A DNA stretch of 64,000 nt, taken from Lacticaseibacillus daqingensis. Lineage in GTDB: Bacteria; Bacillota; Bacilli; Lactobacillales; Lactobacillaceae. Both the position numbers and the translations under genes were made by a program. Positions within the stretch are counted from its first letter, which is position 1; the number at the start of each line of letters is the position of its first letter. Below the pieces are notes generated by a model. It saw only the letters and a list, made by a program, of their open reading frames with translations, was not told where the DNA came from and did no database searches. Location: assembly GCF_003946115.1 (NCBI RefSeq), contig NZ_RHOH01000004.1:154216-218215 (forward strand), read 5' to 3'. This document shows, piece by piece, positions 35,513-46,739 of this stretch.

Positions 35513-36655
35513 CTATTCAAAACGACTAGGTATATCGGACCTCAATCCAAAATGATAGGCGATTGCATCAAGAATTCGGCTAGATGCTTCACCGTCACCA
35601 TATGGGTTCTTAGACTCCGCCATTTGTTTATACGCTTGCGGGTTGTCTAGGAGTTCCCGCATTGCCGTCTCAACAGATGCTTTTTCTGTACCGACCAGCT
35701 TAAGCGTCCCTGCCGTAACCCCCTCTGGACGCTCGGTGGTATCTCTCAGCACTAATACTGGCTTACCTAACGAAGGTGCTTCCTCTTGAACACCACCTGA
35801 GTCAGTCATGATGAAATAGCTTCTAGATGCAAGATTATGAAAGTCAACAACATCAAGCGGATCAATGAGATGAATGCGCGGATGATTCCCCAAAATTTCC
35901 TTAGCAGCTTCCTGTACAACCGGATTCAAGTGAACAGGATAAATAATCTCGGTATCCGGGTGATCTTCAACCACACGACGCATAACCCGAAAAACGCGCT
36001 TCATGGGTTCACCCTGATTTTCGCGTCGGTGCATTGTGACCAGTACAATTCGTTTGCCTGGTTCAATTAACTTTAAAACATCATGTTCATAGCCTTCGTG
36101 AACAGTTTGCTTCAAAGCATCAATCGCCGTATTTCCAGTCACAAAAATGGCGTCTTCTGGGTGCCCTTCCTTCAGAAGATTCTGTTCCGACTGAGAGGTT
36201 GGCGCAAAGTAAAGATCCGCAAGCACATCCGTGAGTTGTCGATTCATTTCTTCTGGATATGGACTGTATTTGTTCCAGGTTCGCAGCCCCGCCTCGACGT
36301 GGCCCACAGCCGTTTGATGATAAAACGCGGATACGCTCGCAGCAAAAGTCGTCGTTGTGTCGCCGTGCACGAGTACAATATCTGGCTTTTCCTTATCAAT
36401 AATCTGACCGAGCGCGAGAATCACATTACTTGTGATCTCATCCAATGTTTGACGTGGCTTCATGATATCAAGATCATAATCAGGTGTGATTTTAAAGATG
36501 TCAAGCACCTGGTCAAGCATCTGACGGTGCTGAGCACTTACCACTGTCACGGTGTCAAATTCAGCACTTCTTTTTTTTAATTCGAGTACAAGCGGCGCCA
36601 TTTTAATAGCTTCAGGTCTGGTGCCAAAAACGGTCATAACTTTAACTTTTTGCAT
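35513..36655 (-). CDS. wecB: UDP-N-acetylglucosamine 2-epimerase (non-hydrolysing)
   Basis: A 380-residue enzyme interconverting UDP-GlcNAc and UDP-ManNAc. Motifs: VFGTRPEAIKMAPLV at the start, HGDTTTTFAASVSAFY, VGHVEAGLRTWN, VLVTMHRRENQGEP and DSGGVQEEAPSLGKPVLVLR. Length is normal. The ATG at 36655 has AGGAG upstream. It provides ManNAc for the polysaccharide or for wall teichoic acid linkage units. Confidence 0.95.
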   Translation of the reverse strand: MQKVKVMTVFGTRPEAIKMAPLVLELKKRSAEFDTVTVVSAQHRQMLDQVLDIFKITPDYDLDIMKPRQTLDEITSNVILALGQIIDKEKPDIVLVHGDTTTTFAASVSAFYHQTAVGHVEAGLRTWNKYSPYPEEMNRQLTDVLADLYFAPTSQSEQNLLKEGHPEDAIFVTGNTAIDALKQTVHEGYEHDVLKLIEPGKRIVLVTMHRRENQGEPMKRVFRVMRRVVEDHPDTEIIYPVHLNPVVQEAAKEILGNHPRIHLIDPLDVVDFHNLASRSYFIMTDSGGVQEEAPSLGKPVLVLRDTTERPEGVTAGTLKLVGTEKASVETAMRELLDNPQAYKQMAESKNPYGDGEASSRILDAIAYHFGLRSDIPSRFE

Positions 36656-36719
36656 TTCATCGTCTCCTATCAAATCAAATTGTAATAAGAACTCTGTGAA
36701 CACACAAGTGCCAATAGCA

Positions 36720-38132
36720 CTAACGCCGAAGCAACGACCTACGCCAAGAACCCAACCCGCTTAGAATTACAGCACGCCAGGTTGTTCCTAAACGTTTCAC
36801 CACAGTGTGCAACCAGTACCAATTATTGAACATCAGTTGCACAATTCCAGGTCCAACAACCAGCGCCCAGACCCCTATAGCCGTATACTTTACAATAATC
36901 AGTGATAGCACGATACCCGACACACTAGCAATCATAAAAGGAACCATGTATGGTACGCGGTTCGTATTAGAAATATATGACGCTGCAGTCGACTGGTGTT
37001 GCCATAAGAATGTATAGAGGGATACGCCCAGATAAAGTAGCACATCAAAGGTCATTGTCGGCTTGATCCAGTGCAAAAGCGGAAATACACAGGCGGTTAC
37101 TCCCAAAGTCCCTAGTACAAAAAGCAAATAATACGCGCTTAGCCCACGTCCTATATACTCCTTCTCGGTGTCGATATCGTGCCGCTGATAAGCAGATTGA
37201 AGCGTTGGATGATAGGCGTAAATTATAGTGGCCGCAACATTCACGACGGCATTACTAAACTGTAAAAGAATTGAATATTCGCCCGTAGCACTAAGCGGGA
37301 GAAATGTTGACGCAACCAAAGAGCTCGCCTGAGTGGAAAGATAATTGGAGATTGCTACACCGCCGTCGCGAAAAGCGTTGTAAGACACTGCCTTGTATGT
37401 CTCGTGTACCTCATCTTTGGTAACACTTGGCATCTCCTCAGACACAAGAGCTCCTGTATTTTTAAATTTCTGAAAGTATCGACTACAAAAAACACGAAAC
37501 ATCGTCCCGTTCACAATGAAACCAACCGCCACAGCGATCAAGCCCAGATTAAGATAGAGCAAAATAATCGAAACTACAAGTTGGCAGACTTTAGCAAGCA
37601 TCGTTGACTGATTAATTCCCTCAACGGCCCCAATCCCACGGAGCAACGCGGAATAATAACCAAGATACAGATTAAGGAAAAGACCGACACAGAATATCGC
37701 CCATGCGATTAGATACTCATGACCCTTGATTTCCCCCGATATTGAGACAATATACATCGTCCCAACTGTTGAAACAAGCACAAGTGCCAATGAAGAGAGG
37801 TGCCGGTACAGACGTCGAGACGTTGCCACCAGAGTCGCTAAAAGATGATAATTTGGGGTCGCATCTGGACCCGAGGAGCTTTTTGCCCCTGTTTTTGTAA
37901 TTCCATCCGCGCCACCCCAGGCATAAGCAATATTCCGTGCGAAGGTGGGATCGAACCCAAAGTCGAATAAATTTACCAGTCCGTTCACCGCTAAGAAAAT
38001 GTACCAAAGCCCAAGCTCAGCTCCTGTAAGCTTTAGCATCACAAACGGTAAAAGAAGAAAGCTACTGGAAAGCGAAAACACCGTTCCAATGTAACTCCAG
38101 ATAACATCAGCTCTGGATGCCTTAATTTTCAA
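36720..38132 (-). CDS. wzx: Polysaccharide repeat-unit flippase (Wzx)
   Basis: A 470-residue polytopic protein with about 12-14 membrane segments, of the MATE/polysaccharide transporter fold. The N-terminus SFLLLPFVMLKLTGAELGLW and FDFGFDPTFARNIAYAWGGA fits oligosaccharide flippases. It moves lipid-linked repeat units across the membrane. The start is TTG at 38132, overlapping the stop of the glycosyltransferase gene as TTGA; GGAGG lies 7 bases upstream. Confidence 0.85.
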   Translation of the reverse strand: MKIKASRADVIWSYIGTVFSLSSSFLLLPFVMLKLTGAELGLWYIFLAVNGLVNLFDFGFDPTFARNIAYAWGGADGITKTGAKSSSGPDATPNYHLLATLVATSRRLYRHLSSLALVLVSTVGTMYIVSISGEIKGHEYLIAWAIFCVGLFLNLYLGYYSALLRGIGAVEGINQSTMLAKVCQLVVSIILLYLNLGLIAVAVGFIVNGTMFRVFCSRYFQKFKNTGALVSEEMPSVTKDEVHETYKAVSYNAFRDGGVAISNYLSTQASSLVASTFLPLSATGEYSILLQFSNAVVNVAATIIYAYHPTLQSAYQRHDIDTEKEYIGRGLSAYYLLFVLGTLGVTACVFPLLHWIKPTMTFDVLLYLGVSLYTFLWQHQSTAASYISNTNRVPYMVPFMIASVSGIVLSLIIVKYTAIGVWALVVGPGIVQLMFNNWYWLHTVVKRLGTTWRAVILSGLGSWRRSLLRR

Positions 38133-39262
38133 CTATATGCCTCCAATTTATCCTTGCTATCCGTTATTAACTGCTTAAATTGGTTAGCTCTTGCTTGCCA
38201 GTCATTCTCAGAAGCAAAAGCGACCCGTTTCTCCACAACCTCAGAACCTCGAGCTTCCGGGGCAAGTGCCAAACTTAACATTGATTCAAACTCAGATTCA
38301 TTATCGTAAAGCGAGACAATCGGCGCAAACTTCTCCGTTTCACCGTAACGTCGCGCAATGACCGGCCTCCCGGTAGCCAAATATTCATATAGTTTCACTG
38401 GATTAACGGCTTTCACAATCTCGTTGAGCTTAAATGGCATCACCAGCACGCTCGACTCTGAAAGTCGACTTGGAACTAAGGTGTATGGAACCGGGCCAAG
38501 AAAGTGAACGTTGGTCGCAGTAACATCGGTGGTTGAAACTTCGACTGGGCCGATCAGATTGAACTTGACCTCCGGGTGCTTGCTTGCTGACTGCTGAATT
38601 AAATCGAGATCAAACCAAGAACTGATAACACCGACGTAAGTAACCGTCGGCACCAGAGGATCCTGAGAATCAGAAACGTTCGCACTAAAACGTTGAAACT
38701 CAACGCCGTTATTTACAACGGTGTACTTCACCGGATGATTCACACGCGACTCCAATGTCTTACCCAAAAATTCACTAGAAACGATTGTCGCAGCGCCCTT
38801 ATTAATCAAGATTTGTTCGTTAGCACGGCACTCACGCTTGGCGATTTCAGATTTGATAAATGTCTCGTAATTGTCCATACAATCATAAATCACCCGGCTT
38901 AGAAGCGATGTTGGTACATAGGGTAATTGCGCGGGGTGTGTCAAAATAATCATGTCATAGGCAGTCTTACTCAGAAGTTTGTTGACCTCATGCCGCATAC
39001 GCACCGTGTTGAGCCGTCTCATAAGGGTAAGACGACCAAGCGGTAACAATTTTTTTCGTACAACACGCAAATGTTCTCCGACCGTAAAGTTCATCAACGA
39101 GGTGTCATCTTCACTCGAATGCTGAGTAGCGGCAGCTTTTCGCCAGGAAATCGGGCTGAAATAATCAACATCAATTCCCCGCTGAGCTAATCCTTGGCAG
39201 ATATGCTGGGGCCTTTGCTTAATCCAAAACCAGTCAACTAGTGATATATACAGCACTCTCAT
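38129..39262 (-). CDS. Glycosyltransferase (GT4/GT1 fold)
   Basis: A 377-residue GT-B enzyme. N-terminal LYISLVDWFWIKQRPQHICQ is the pattern seen in polysaccharide glycosyltransferases acting early. The C-terminal donor domain has VTYVGVISSWFDLDLI, then VMPFKLNEIVKAVNPVKLYE with the family glutamate, followed by YLATGRPVIA. Sugar specificity unknown. Overlaps the flippase gene by 4 bases. Preceded by a gap of about 276 bp with the rml terminator. Confidence 0.85.
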   Translation of the reverse strand: MRVLYISLVDWFWIKQRPQHICQGLAQRGIDVDYFSPISWRKAAATQHSSEDDTSLMNFTVGEHLRVVRKKLLPLGRLTLMRRLNTVRMRHEVNKLLSKTAYDMIILTHPAQLPYVPTSLLSRVIYDCMDNYETFIKSEIAKRECRANEQILINKGAATIVSSEFLGKTLESRVNHPVKYTVVNNGVEFQRFSANVSDSQDPLVPTVTYVGVISSWFDLDLIQQSASKHPEVKFNLIGPVEVSTTDVTATNVHFLGPVPYTLVPSRLSESSVLVMPFKLNEIVKAVNPVKLYEYLATGRPVIARRYGETEKFAPIVSLYDNESEFESMLSLALAPEARGSEVVEKRVAFASENDWQARANQFKQLITDSKDKLEAYS

Positions 39263-39454
39263 AAGTAGTCTCCTTACACCTTGGTGGACAACACATTCTA
39301 TTGTTTAAAGCGTCCCTACCTTTTGTTCTCTCTTTATCATACACAAGAAGCTAAGCTACGTCCGTTAATTTTTTCTGTTAAAAAGCAAAAATCATCTAGC
39401 TCTGCTGTTGATATTAATGGCCCCGTCTGTTGCTAGATGTTAAATACAAACAAT

Positions 39455-39488
39455 AAACCCGCAATCTCACAAACGAGACTACGGGTTT
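39455..39488 (-). terminator. Terminator after rmlD
   Basis: AAACCCGCAATCTC/GAGACTACGGGTTT with two mismatches, then a T-rich tail (TTTATTGTTTG) on the minus strand. Confidence 0.65.
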
Positions 39489-39538
39489 GCTTTGACGGAC
39501 ACATATTAAATCTATATGCTTCTTAGCTCAGTCAGCAC

Positions 39539-40381
39539 TTATTTATCAATCACAGCCATAAACTCATGCAGCGCATCTTGCCAAGTCGGAATCTCAAACC
39601 CTGTGGCCTTGGTCTTACTCAGATCCAAAATAGAATGCCGTGGTCGCCAAGCCTTTTGTGGATATTCGGCAGAGCTGACAGGCGTTACAACTACATTCTT
39701 GTCCTTCAGGATCTCGCTTGCAAACTCATACCAGTTACAGCTATTGTCTTCAGACAGATGATAGATGCCATAGTCCAGCTTCTGATCGACCGCAAACGTC
39801 ATGAACTCTGCGAGTGTCTTGGTCCATGACGGCCGCCCGTACTGATCATCAACAACGGTCAGGTGGTCATGTGTCTTGGCCAAGTTCAGCATCGTGTACA
39901 CGAAGTTGTGCCCGTACTCGCCAAAGACCCAGCTGGTGCGGATAATGTAATACTTCGTCGCAAATTTCTGAACCGCAAGTTCGCCTTCATACTTGGTGCG
40001 CCCATATTCGTTTCGTGGCGCTGGTTGATCATCGACCGTGTAAATCTCTTTGCTATCACCATCGAAAACATAGTCCGTGCTAATGTAGACCAACGTTGCA
40101 TCAACGGAGGCGGTAGCCTTCGCAAGGTTGCGCGTCCCGTCAACATTGACGAGCTGATTGATCGCCTTGCCCTCGTCTTCGGCCTTGTCAACGGCAGTGT
40201 ACGCCGCGCAGTGGTAAACCACGTCCGGCTGATAGTCAGCGAAGTACGCGTTAACAGCCGCTTCGTTCGTGATATCTAGTTCCTTCGCATCGGTCGCGCG
40301 GTATGCGATCGCCCTGCTGTCCAGCAGGTGACGCAACTCCGTACCCAACTGCCCGTTCGCACCAGTAATCAGAATTTTCAT
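39539..40381 (-). CDS. rmlD: dTDP-4-dehydrorhamnose reductase
   Basis: A 280-residue SDR enzyme, last step of dTDP-L-rhamnose synthesis. Seen: ILITGANGQLGTELRHLL, VVYHCAAYTAVDKAEDE, LVYISTDYVFDGD, the YxxxK pair in EYGRTKYEGELAV and FGEYGHNFVYTML. Complete. It follows rmlB with a terminator-like hairpin between them. Confidence 0.96.
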   Translation of the reverse strand: MKILITGANGQLGTELRHLLDSRAIAYRATDAKELDITNEAAVNAYFADYQPDVVYHCAAYTAVDKAEDEGKAINQLVNVDGTRNLAKATASVDATLVYISTDYVFDGDSKEIYTVDDQPAPRNEYGRTKYEGELAVQKFATKYYIIRTSWVFGEYGHNFVYTMLNLAKTHDHLTVVDDQYGRPSWTKTLAEFMTFAVDQKLDYGIYHLSEDNSCNWYEFASEILKDKNVVVTPVSSAEYPQKAWRPRHSILDLSKTKATGFEIPTWQDALHEFMAVIDK

Positions 40382-40407
40382 GTTCAGTCATCTCCATCAT
40401 GATAAAA

Positions 40408-40432
40408 AAGCGAAGCTGAACCAGCCTCGCTT
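40408..40432 (-). terminator. Hairpin between rmlB and rmlD (attenuator-like)
   Basis: AAGCGAGGCTG-N3-CAGCTTCGCTT followed by TTTTTATC on the minus strand. It lies inside an operon and would reduce rmlD transcription relative to rmlA-C-B unless it is leaky. Confidence 0.65.
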
Positions 40433-40446
40433 CAGTGTTTTAACGT

Positions 40447-42043
<1,597 letters not shown>

Positions 42044-42047
<4 letters not shown>

Positions 42048-42922
42048 TTGGCTACCTCCTGATCCACGAGCCGCAACAGGTACTGCCCGTATTCTGTCTT
42101 CTTAAGTGGTTGCGCTAACTTGGCCACTTGATCGAGGTCAATGTAGCCCATCCGGTAGGCGATTTCTTCAAGACAAGAAATCTGTAGGTTCTGCCGGCGC
42201 TGAATTGACGCAATGAAGCTTGAGGCTTCCTGCAAGGATTGGTGCGTCCCAGTATCAAGCCAGGCAAAACCGCGACCCATCAGCTCAACATCGAGCGTAC
42301 CAGCTTCAAGGTAGGCCTTGTTAACGTCGGTGATCTCGAGCTCACCACGATCCGACGGCTTGATACTCTTGGCAATCTTCACAACATCATTGTCGTAGAA
42401 GTACAGTCCAGTAACTGCATAGTTGCTGGCCGGATGTTCAGGCTTCTCCACGATTGACTTGGCGTGCATGTTCTCATCGAAGTCAACAACGCCGAAGCGC
42501 TCTGGATCGTTGACGTGATAGCCAAAGACCGTTGCACCCTTCTCCTTGGCTGCCGCGTGTTGCAGCATCTTGGACAGGCCACCACCATAGAAGACGTTGT
42601 CGCCAAGGATCAGGCAGACGGAATCGTCACCGATGAAGTCCTCGGCCAAGATGAATGCTTCTGCCAAGCCATTGGGGTGCTCCTGAACCTTGTAGGTCAA
42701 ACTCAGTCCAAGATCAGACCCATCGCCGAACAGTTCCTCGAACCGTGGTAGGTCCTTGGGCGTCGAAATCAGCATAATGTCCTTAATACCCGCTAACATC
42801 AACGTAGACAGCGGGTAGTAGATCATCGGCTTGTCGTAAATGGGAATCAGTTGCTTTGAGATTGCGCGGGTAATTGGGTACAGACGCGTACCCGAACCGC
42901 CGGCTAAAATAATACCTTTCAT
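42044..42922 (-). CDS. rmlA: Glucose-1-phosphate thymidylyltransferase
   Basis: A 292-residue nucleotidyltransferase that makes dTDP-glucose, the first step to dTDP-rhamnose. Signature [16 protein letters not shown], then [32 protein letters not shown] and [20 protein letters not shown]. Full length. Strong AGGAGG before the ATG. First gene of rmlA-C-B-D, with a 133-bp gap before it. Confidence 0.97.
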
Positions 42923-43055
42923 GGATAACTCCTCCTAGATAACCTGTGTGCTGGTACCAAGCGCACAAATATTGTACTAAACACTCGCTAATATAACATA
43001 GCACGAGGACGCACAGGAAAATCAGTCCAAAAGCTTAAGATATCTTAGGTATCTG

Positions 43056-43994
43056 CTAGTCTTCATTAGACGAGGAAGCCCGTGGACGAGTAAGAATTAA
43101 AACAAAGAAGAGCAAGTTCTTAAGGACCCCCGTCTTAAGGATTCGACGTGTTCCTAAGGCCCAAACAGTGCGCCACCGACCAGCAGTCAGTAACGTTGAA
43201 ACGATTTGGACATCAGCCTGGTCCGTTGACTTGATTGCGACACCTTGGGCTCGTATCGCGCCCGCCTGTCGTTGGACCTCTCGAAGACGTGACGTAGCTT
43301 GCCGCTTAGCGTCTAGCCGAAGTGCACGCTTCCAAAGTGGCGTTGTAGCCCCAACAACATTATTTCCATGTTGGCGATACAGAATCGTTGCCTCGTTCAA
43401 ATAGACGAGTTGCCCACGCGCAGCGGCCACTAAGGCATACCACCAGTCATGCATAGCTGCAGGAATAATACTCTGAGCACAAACAATTTGCTTCAGCTCT
43501 TCGTTCAGAACAACGGTGCAACCTGTGACAGAATTCTGAACTAATAAATGATTGAAATCGAGCTGATTAGGATACTGATTTGCGCGATGCATGGATGGTT
43601 GTAGCGTTTGGAGCGTTTGATCTACAACTGTCAGATCTGTATAAACTAAGGCTGGTCCTGTCAATGTACGAATCTGTTTCAGAGATTGGCTAATCTTTTT
43701 AGGTAACCAGACGTCATCCTGATCACTAAAAAAATAATAGTCTGCAGTCACCATTTTGAGCAGTTCATGAAATCCTTGCTTTGCACCAAGATGCTTTGGG
43801 AGAGAATCCTCAAGACAGATGCGCGAATCGACAGCAGCCATCGTTTGAATCAAGGAAACCGTTGCATCCGTCGAACCATCATCGTGGATGTGAAGCTTCC
43901 ATTCTGTAAAATCTTGTGCCTGAATAGACTGGATTTGCTCACGAATGAAATTGGCCCCGTTGTACGTTGCCATCAGAACTACAACTTTCGTCAT
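43056..43994 (-). CDS. Glycosyltransferase family 2
   Basis: A 312-residue GT-A enzyme of the rhamnosyltransferase-like type. Motifs: VVLMATYNGANFIREQIQSI, IHDDGSTDATVSLI, YYFFSDQDDVWLPKKI with the DxD, then AAMHDWWYALVAAA and a later short hydrophobic C-terminus (NLLFFVLILTRP). Sugar specificity unknown, but rhamnose from the following rml genes is plausible. Its start overlaps the polymerase stop. Confidence 0.88.
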   Translation of the reverse strand: MTKVVVLMATYNGANFIREQIQSIQAQDFTEWKLHIHDDGSTDATVSLIQTMAAVDSRICLEDSLPKHLGAKQGFHELLKMVTADYYFFSDQDDVWLPKKISQSLKQIRTLTGPALVYTDLTVVDQTLQTLQPSMHRANQYPNQLDFNHLLVQNSVTGCTVVLNEELKQIVCAQSIIPAAMHDWWYALVAAARGQLVYLNEATILYRQHGNNVVGATTPLWKRALRLDAKRQATSRLREVQRQAGAIRAQGVAIKSTDQADVQIVSTLLTAGRWRTVWALGTRRILKTGVLKNLLFFVLILTRPRASSSNED

Positions 43995-45247
43995 TACTGC
44001 TCCTCTCGCGCTTGCTTCACCGTTGTTTTGCAGATGTTCCCCGTCACCTCAGCACGCCGGAGTCTAATCCGTTGTTTTGTTTGGGATACACCCTCTAGAA
44101 TGAAAGGGAAAATCAACTGGACAGAAAGCCCTGTGTAAGTCAAAAAATCGATGAAAAACATAAACGCATAAATCGTACATAATGTTGCCAACCCGAGATA
44201 ACGATACTTGTTCGCAAAGGTGTGTAGAAGAAGAAAGTACACAAAAGGAAAAACAAGCAGAAAAATTGCAAACAGTATCACGCCTGAGAAGCCCAAATAC
44301 AGATAAGGTGCACTGAAAGCGGTCGAAACATTAAGCTCAGGGCTAATCTGCGAAACCTGAGGTACATTTTTGGTCGGAAAATGTTTCGAGATAAAATCCC
44401 AAATAAAGGTCTGCAAGAAAAATCCCTTAACAGAGTCAGCGGACACCTTGGGATCTTGATCTGTCATTGTTTTTTGCAAGTTAGCTAATGGTGACGCAAC
44501 GTACGTGTATGCCCAGAAAAAAGGTTTAGGGATGCTAGATTCTTTGAAGGAATCTGTCGCACCACCTACACGCATCATAATCGCAGTATCTGTAATCGTA
44601 GAGATCTGATGGTAGTCACGTTGTGTTCGAAAATTACCAAATAGGCCGAACATATAGAGCCCTAAAATTCCAAGGACTACCGCACCAAGCTTAATCTTTG
44701 TTGAAATTTGGTCGTATCGGTACAAAAGCCAGTAAAAGACCCCTGAGCCAACCGACAGCGCAAATAGTCCACGATTAACTACCAGTAGAAAAATCAGTAA
44801 CGTTGCACCATACAGAAACAGCAACTGGATTCGGTGTTTTTTCGCAAAACACAATTTTGCAGCAATCAGCAAACTAACGAAGGATGCCGACGTCATTAAT
44901 AAAACATGAAACGTTGGAATCCCGAATGTTGTGTAGCTACCTGTGCCGCCTAACAATGGAATTCCCCGAGCGTGGACAAACTCTAAGATAAGCCCTAAGT
45001 ACAGCGCTACAACAGTTTTCTGTAGTGCAGACAAGGAGAGTCTAATCCCACCGTTTGCGCTTACCGGTCGATCTTTCTCAAATGATCGTCTAAACAGCCA
45101 ATGTGCGATAAAGCTGAACACGCAAAAGAGAAGCAAAAAGACTAGTAGCTTAATTGTCAGACTTGGAAACAAGTTGGAAAATCCCAAGCTGTAGAGCAGT
45201 AATGCAATCAAATACGATAACGCTACGAGCAAAAATGGTGAAAGCAA
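43994..45247 (-). CDS. wzy: Polysaccharide polymerase (Wzy-like)
   Basis: A 417-residue protein with about 10-12 membrane segments and a long outer loop (about residues 210-300), the shape of oligosaccharide repeat-unit polymerases. These join lipid-linked units outside the membrane. Low sequence conservation is usual for them, so identification rests on shape and position between the length regulators and a glycosyltransferase. The start is taken as the TTG at 45247, because GGGGAGG lies 7 bases before it; a GTG at 45268 would encode the ribosome site itself. Confidence 0.8.
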   Translation of the reverse strand: MLSPFLLVALSYLIALLLYSLGFSNLFPSLTIKLLVFLLLFCVFSFIAHWLFRRSFEKDRPVSANGGIRLSLSALQKTVVALYLGLILEFVHARGIPLLGGTGSYTTFGIPTFHVLLMTSASFVSLLIAAKLCFAKKHRIQLLFLYGATLLIFLLVVNRGLFALSVGSGVFYWLLYRYDQISTKIKLGAVVLGILGLYMFGLFGNFRTQRDYHQISTITDTAIMMRVGGATDSFKESSIPKPFFWAYTYVASPLANLQKTMTDQDPKVSADSVKGFFLQTFIWDFISKHFPTKNVPQVSQISPELNVSTAFSAPYLYLGFSGVILFAIFLLVFPFVYFLLLHTFANKYRYLGLATLCTIYAFMFFIDFLTYTGLSVQLIFPFILEGVSQTKQRIRLRRAEVTGNICKTTVKQAREEQ

Positions 45248-45323
45248 TGCACAACCTCCCCTCGCCACAAACGCAGGTTCACTAGAACTATAAAGACACG
45301 GTTAGCGCTACCTCATTCAACTT

Positions 45324-45956
45324 CTAAAAGTCATAATGAGTTCGCTCTGAAGGGACGTCTACGTACACTGCAAATAGGTCATCGATCTGATTACGACGCA
45401 AACGAACCAGCGCGCGATCCAGATCGCTTTTCTTAGTCGTTCGATAACTAATCATCAACCCAACAGTATCTGCTAAGCTAGCGGCCAAAAGCATATCTGG
45501 CGTTGAAAGAAGAGGCTCACCACTGATAAGTACAACATCAAATTGTTCTTTTAGTTTATCAATCACGGCGGACATTGAACCATTTGCAATTGCCGGCACG
45601 AGTTTACCGGAAAGTTGCCCCCCTAATACAAGGCTTAAATCAGCGTCAACCGGCTGAAGTACCTCTGGCAATGCCGCTAATGAATCTGCTTGTAATAGAG
45701 TACGCTCCTTATCTAACGGGAAAATACCGCTCAGGATCTCGTCCGCATGCACTGACATACTGAGTAAAACAACAGAAACTTTTTGCGCTGCAAAGCTACG
45801 CGCTAAATCTACGGTTAAAGTGTCGCTACTGGATTGGCTCTCAGGCGGCAACAGCAAGACCACCTGCTTTTGCGTGGTCTTTAGTTGCAAATACAGTTGA
45901 TCCTGAAAATCCCGTAGACTGTTTGAAAATTCTAGATGCCCGATATTATTTTTCAT
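45324..45956 (-). CDS. CpsD-like protein lacking nucleotide-binding motifs
   Basis: A 210-residue protein placed where the BY-type tyrosine kinase CpsD/EpsC normally lies, and with its fold pattern. However, the P-loop (normally G-x4-GKS/T) is replaced by LLPPESQSSSDTLTVDLA, the Walker A' site (VDxDxR) by VVLLSMSVHADEI, and the Walker B site reads FDVVLISGEPLLSTPD instead of ending in DTPP. The tyrosine cluster at the C-terminus is missing; it ends ERTHYDF. It is therefore probably not an active kinase (inference) but may still bind the adjacent CpsC-like protein. The frame is intact. Confidence 0.75.
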   Translation of the reverse strand: MKNNIGHLEFSNSLRDFQDQLYLQLKTTQKQVVLLLPPESQSSSDTLTVDLARSFAAQKVSVVLLSMSVHADEILSGIFPLDKERTLLQADSLAALPEVLQPVDADLSLVLGGQLSGKLVPAIANGSMSAVIDKLKEQFDVVLISGEPLLSTPDMLLAASLADTVGLMISYRTTKKSDLDRALVRLRRNQIDDLFAVYVDVPSERTHYDF

Positions 45957-45991
45957 TCTTGCTTCGTCTCCTAACGAGGTGTGCTGTCAAT

Positions 45992-46669
45992 TTATTTCCG
46001 AGACGGGAGTTCGCCAAGCACATGTAAATTACGCGCAGAGATATCACTCAAGGATCGCACGCGTGAGTCGAAAAGGGTGATGCAAAGCACAACAAAGAAT
46101 CCAAGTGCTGCCGCTCCTATAGCTGCGGTAGCTGCATAAACCTTAGACTTTGAATTCATGGTGGCGGTACCTGGAGTCGCTTCTGACAACAGCGACAAGG
46201 AAGCATTACGATCACTAAGTCGCTTAACCATTTGCTTAAAGTCAGCGTACATCTGGTTCGATAATTTTGCCGACAAAGCAGCATCTCTACTTGTCACATT
46301 AATACTGAACACTCGCGAATTTACTTCATTCTCAATTGTTGCTGATTCATCGCCATTTTTAGCTAACTTGGCTTGTTCCGCAGGAGTTAATTTTTTAACC
46401 GCATTGTTAAGTAAACTAGGTTTAGACAGCACTTCCTTGTACGTGCTGAGCATTTGTGTGTCAGCCTGATTTTGGGTCAACACATTAGCCAATGTCTCAT
46501 TATCGTCTTTATCGGTCATTTTGAAAACAAACGTGGCCGTCGACGAATACGTGGGACTGGCGTAAAGCTTTGGTACAACGAATCCACCAATCAGACCAAC
46601 CACCGCAAGGGTGATTATGAAACCGGCATAGTGTCGTAAATTAAACAAGAATAACTTGATATTCAACAT
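45992..46669 (-). CDS. Chain-length regulator (Wzz/CpsC-like)
   Basis: A 225-residue protein with a membrane segment near each end (about 14-36 and 180-205) and an extracellular middle, as in Wzz/CpsC proteins that control polymer length and activate the kinase CpsD. N-terminal IKLFLFNLRHYAGFIITLAV is followed by YSSTATFVFKMTD, and the C-terminus has DSRVRSLSDISARNLHVLGE. The ATG at 46669 has AAAGGA 8 bases upstream; longer starts overlap mvaK2. Confidence 0.85.
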   Translation of the reverse strand: MLNIKLFLFNLRHYAGFIITLAVVGLIGGFVVPKLYASPTYSSTATFVFKMTDKDDNETLANVLTQNQADTQMLSTYKEVLSKPSLLNNAVKKLTPAEQAKLAKNGDESATIENEVNSRVFSINVTSRDAALSAKLSNQMYADFKQMVKRLSDRNASLSLLSEATPGTATMNSKSKVYAATAAIGAAALGFFVVLCITLFDSRVRSLSDISARNLHVLGELPSRK

Positions 46670-46739
46670 AATAGAATCCTTTCCACTAATTACTTTCAAT
46701 CCAGCGCTCTGATCGTTGACTCTTTCAATAATATCATGG

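Noticed and set aside
36656..36703. N-terminal extension of WecB
   Set aside because: No ribosome site for it; AGGAG stands before the ATG at 36655, where the family sequence begins.
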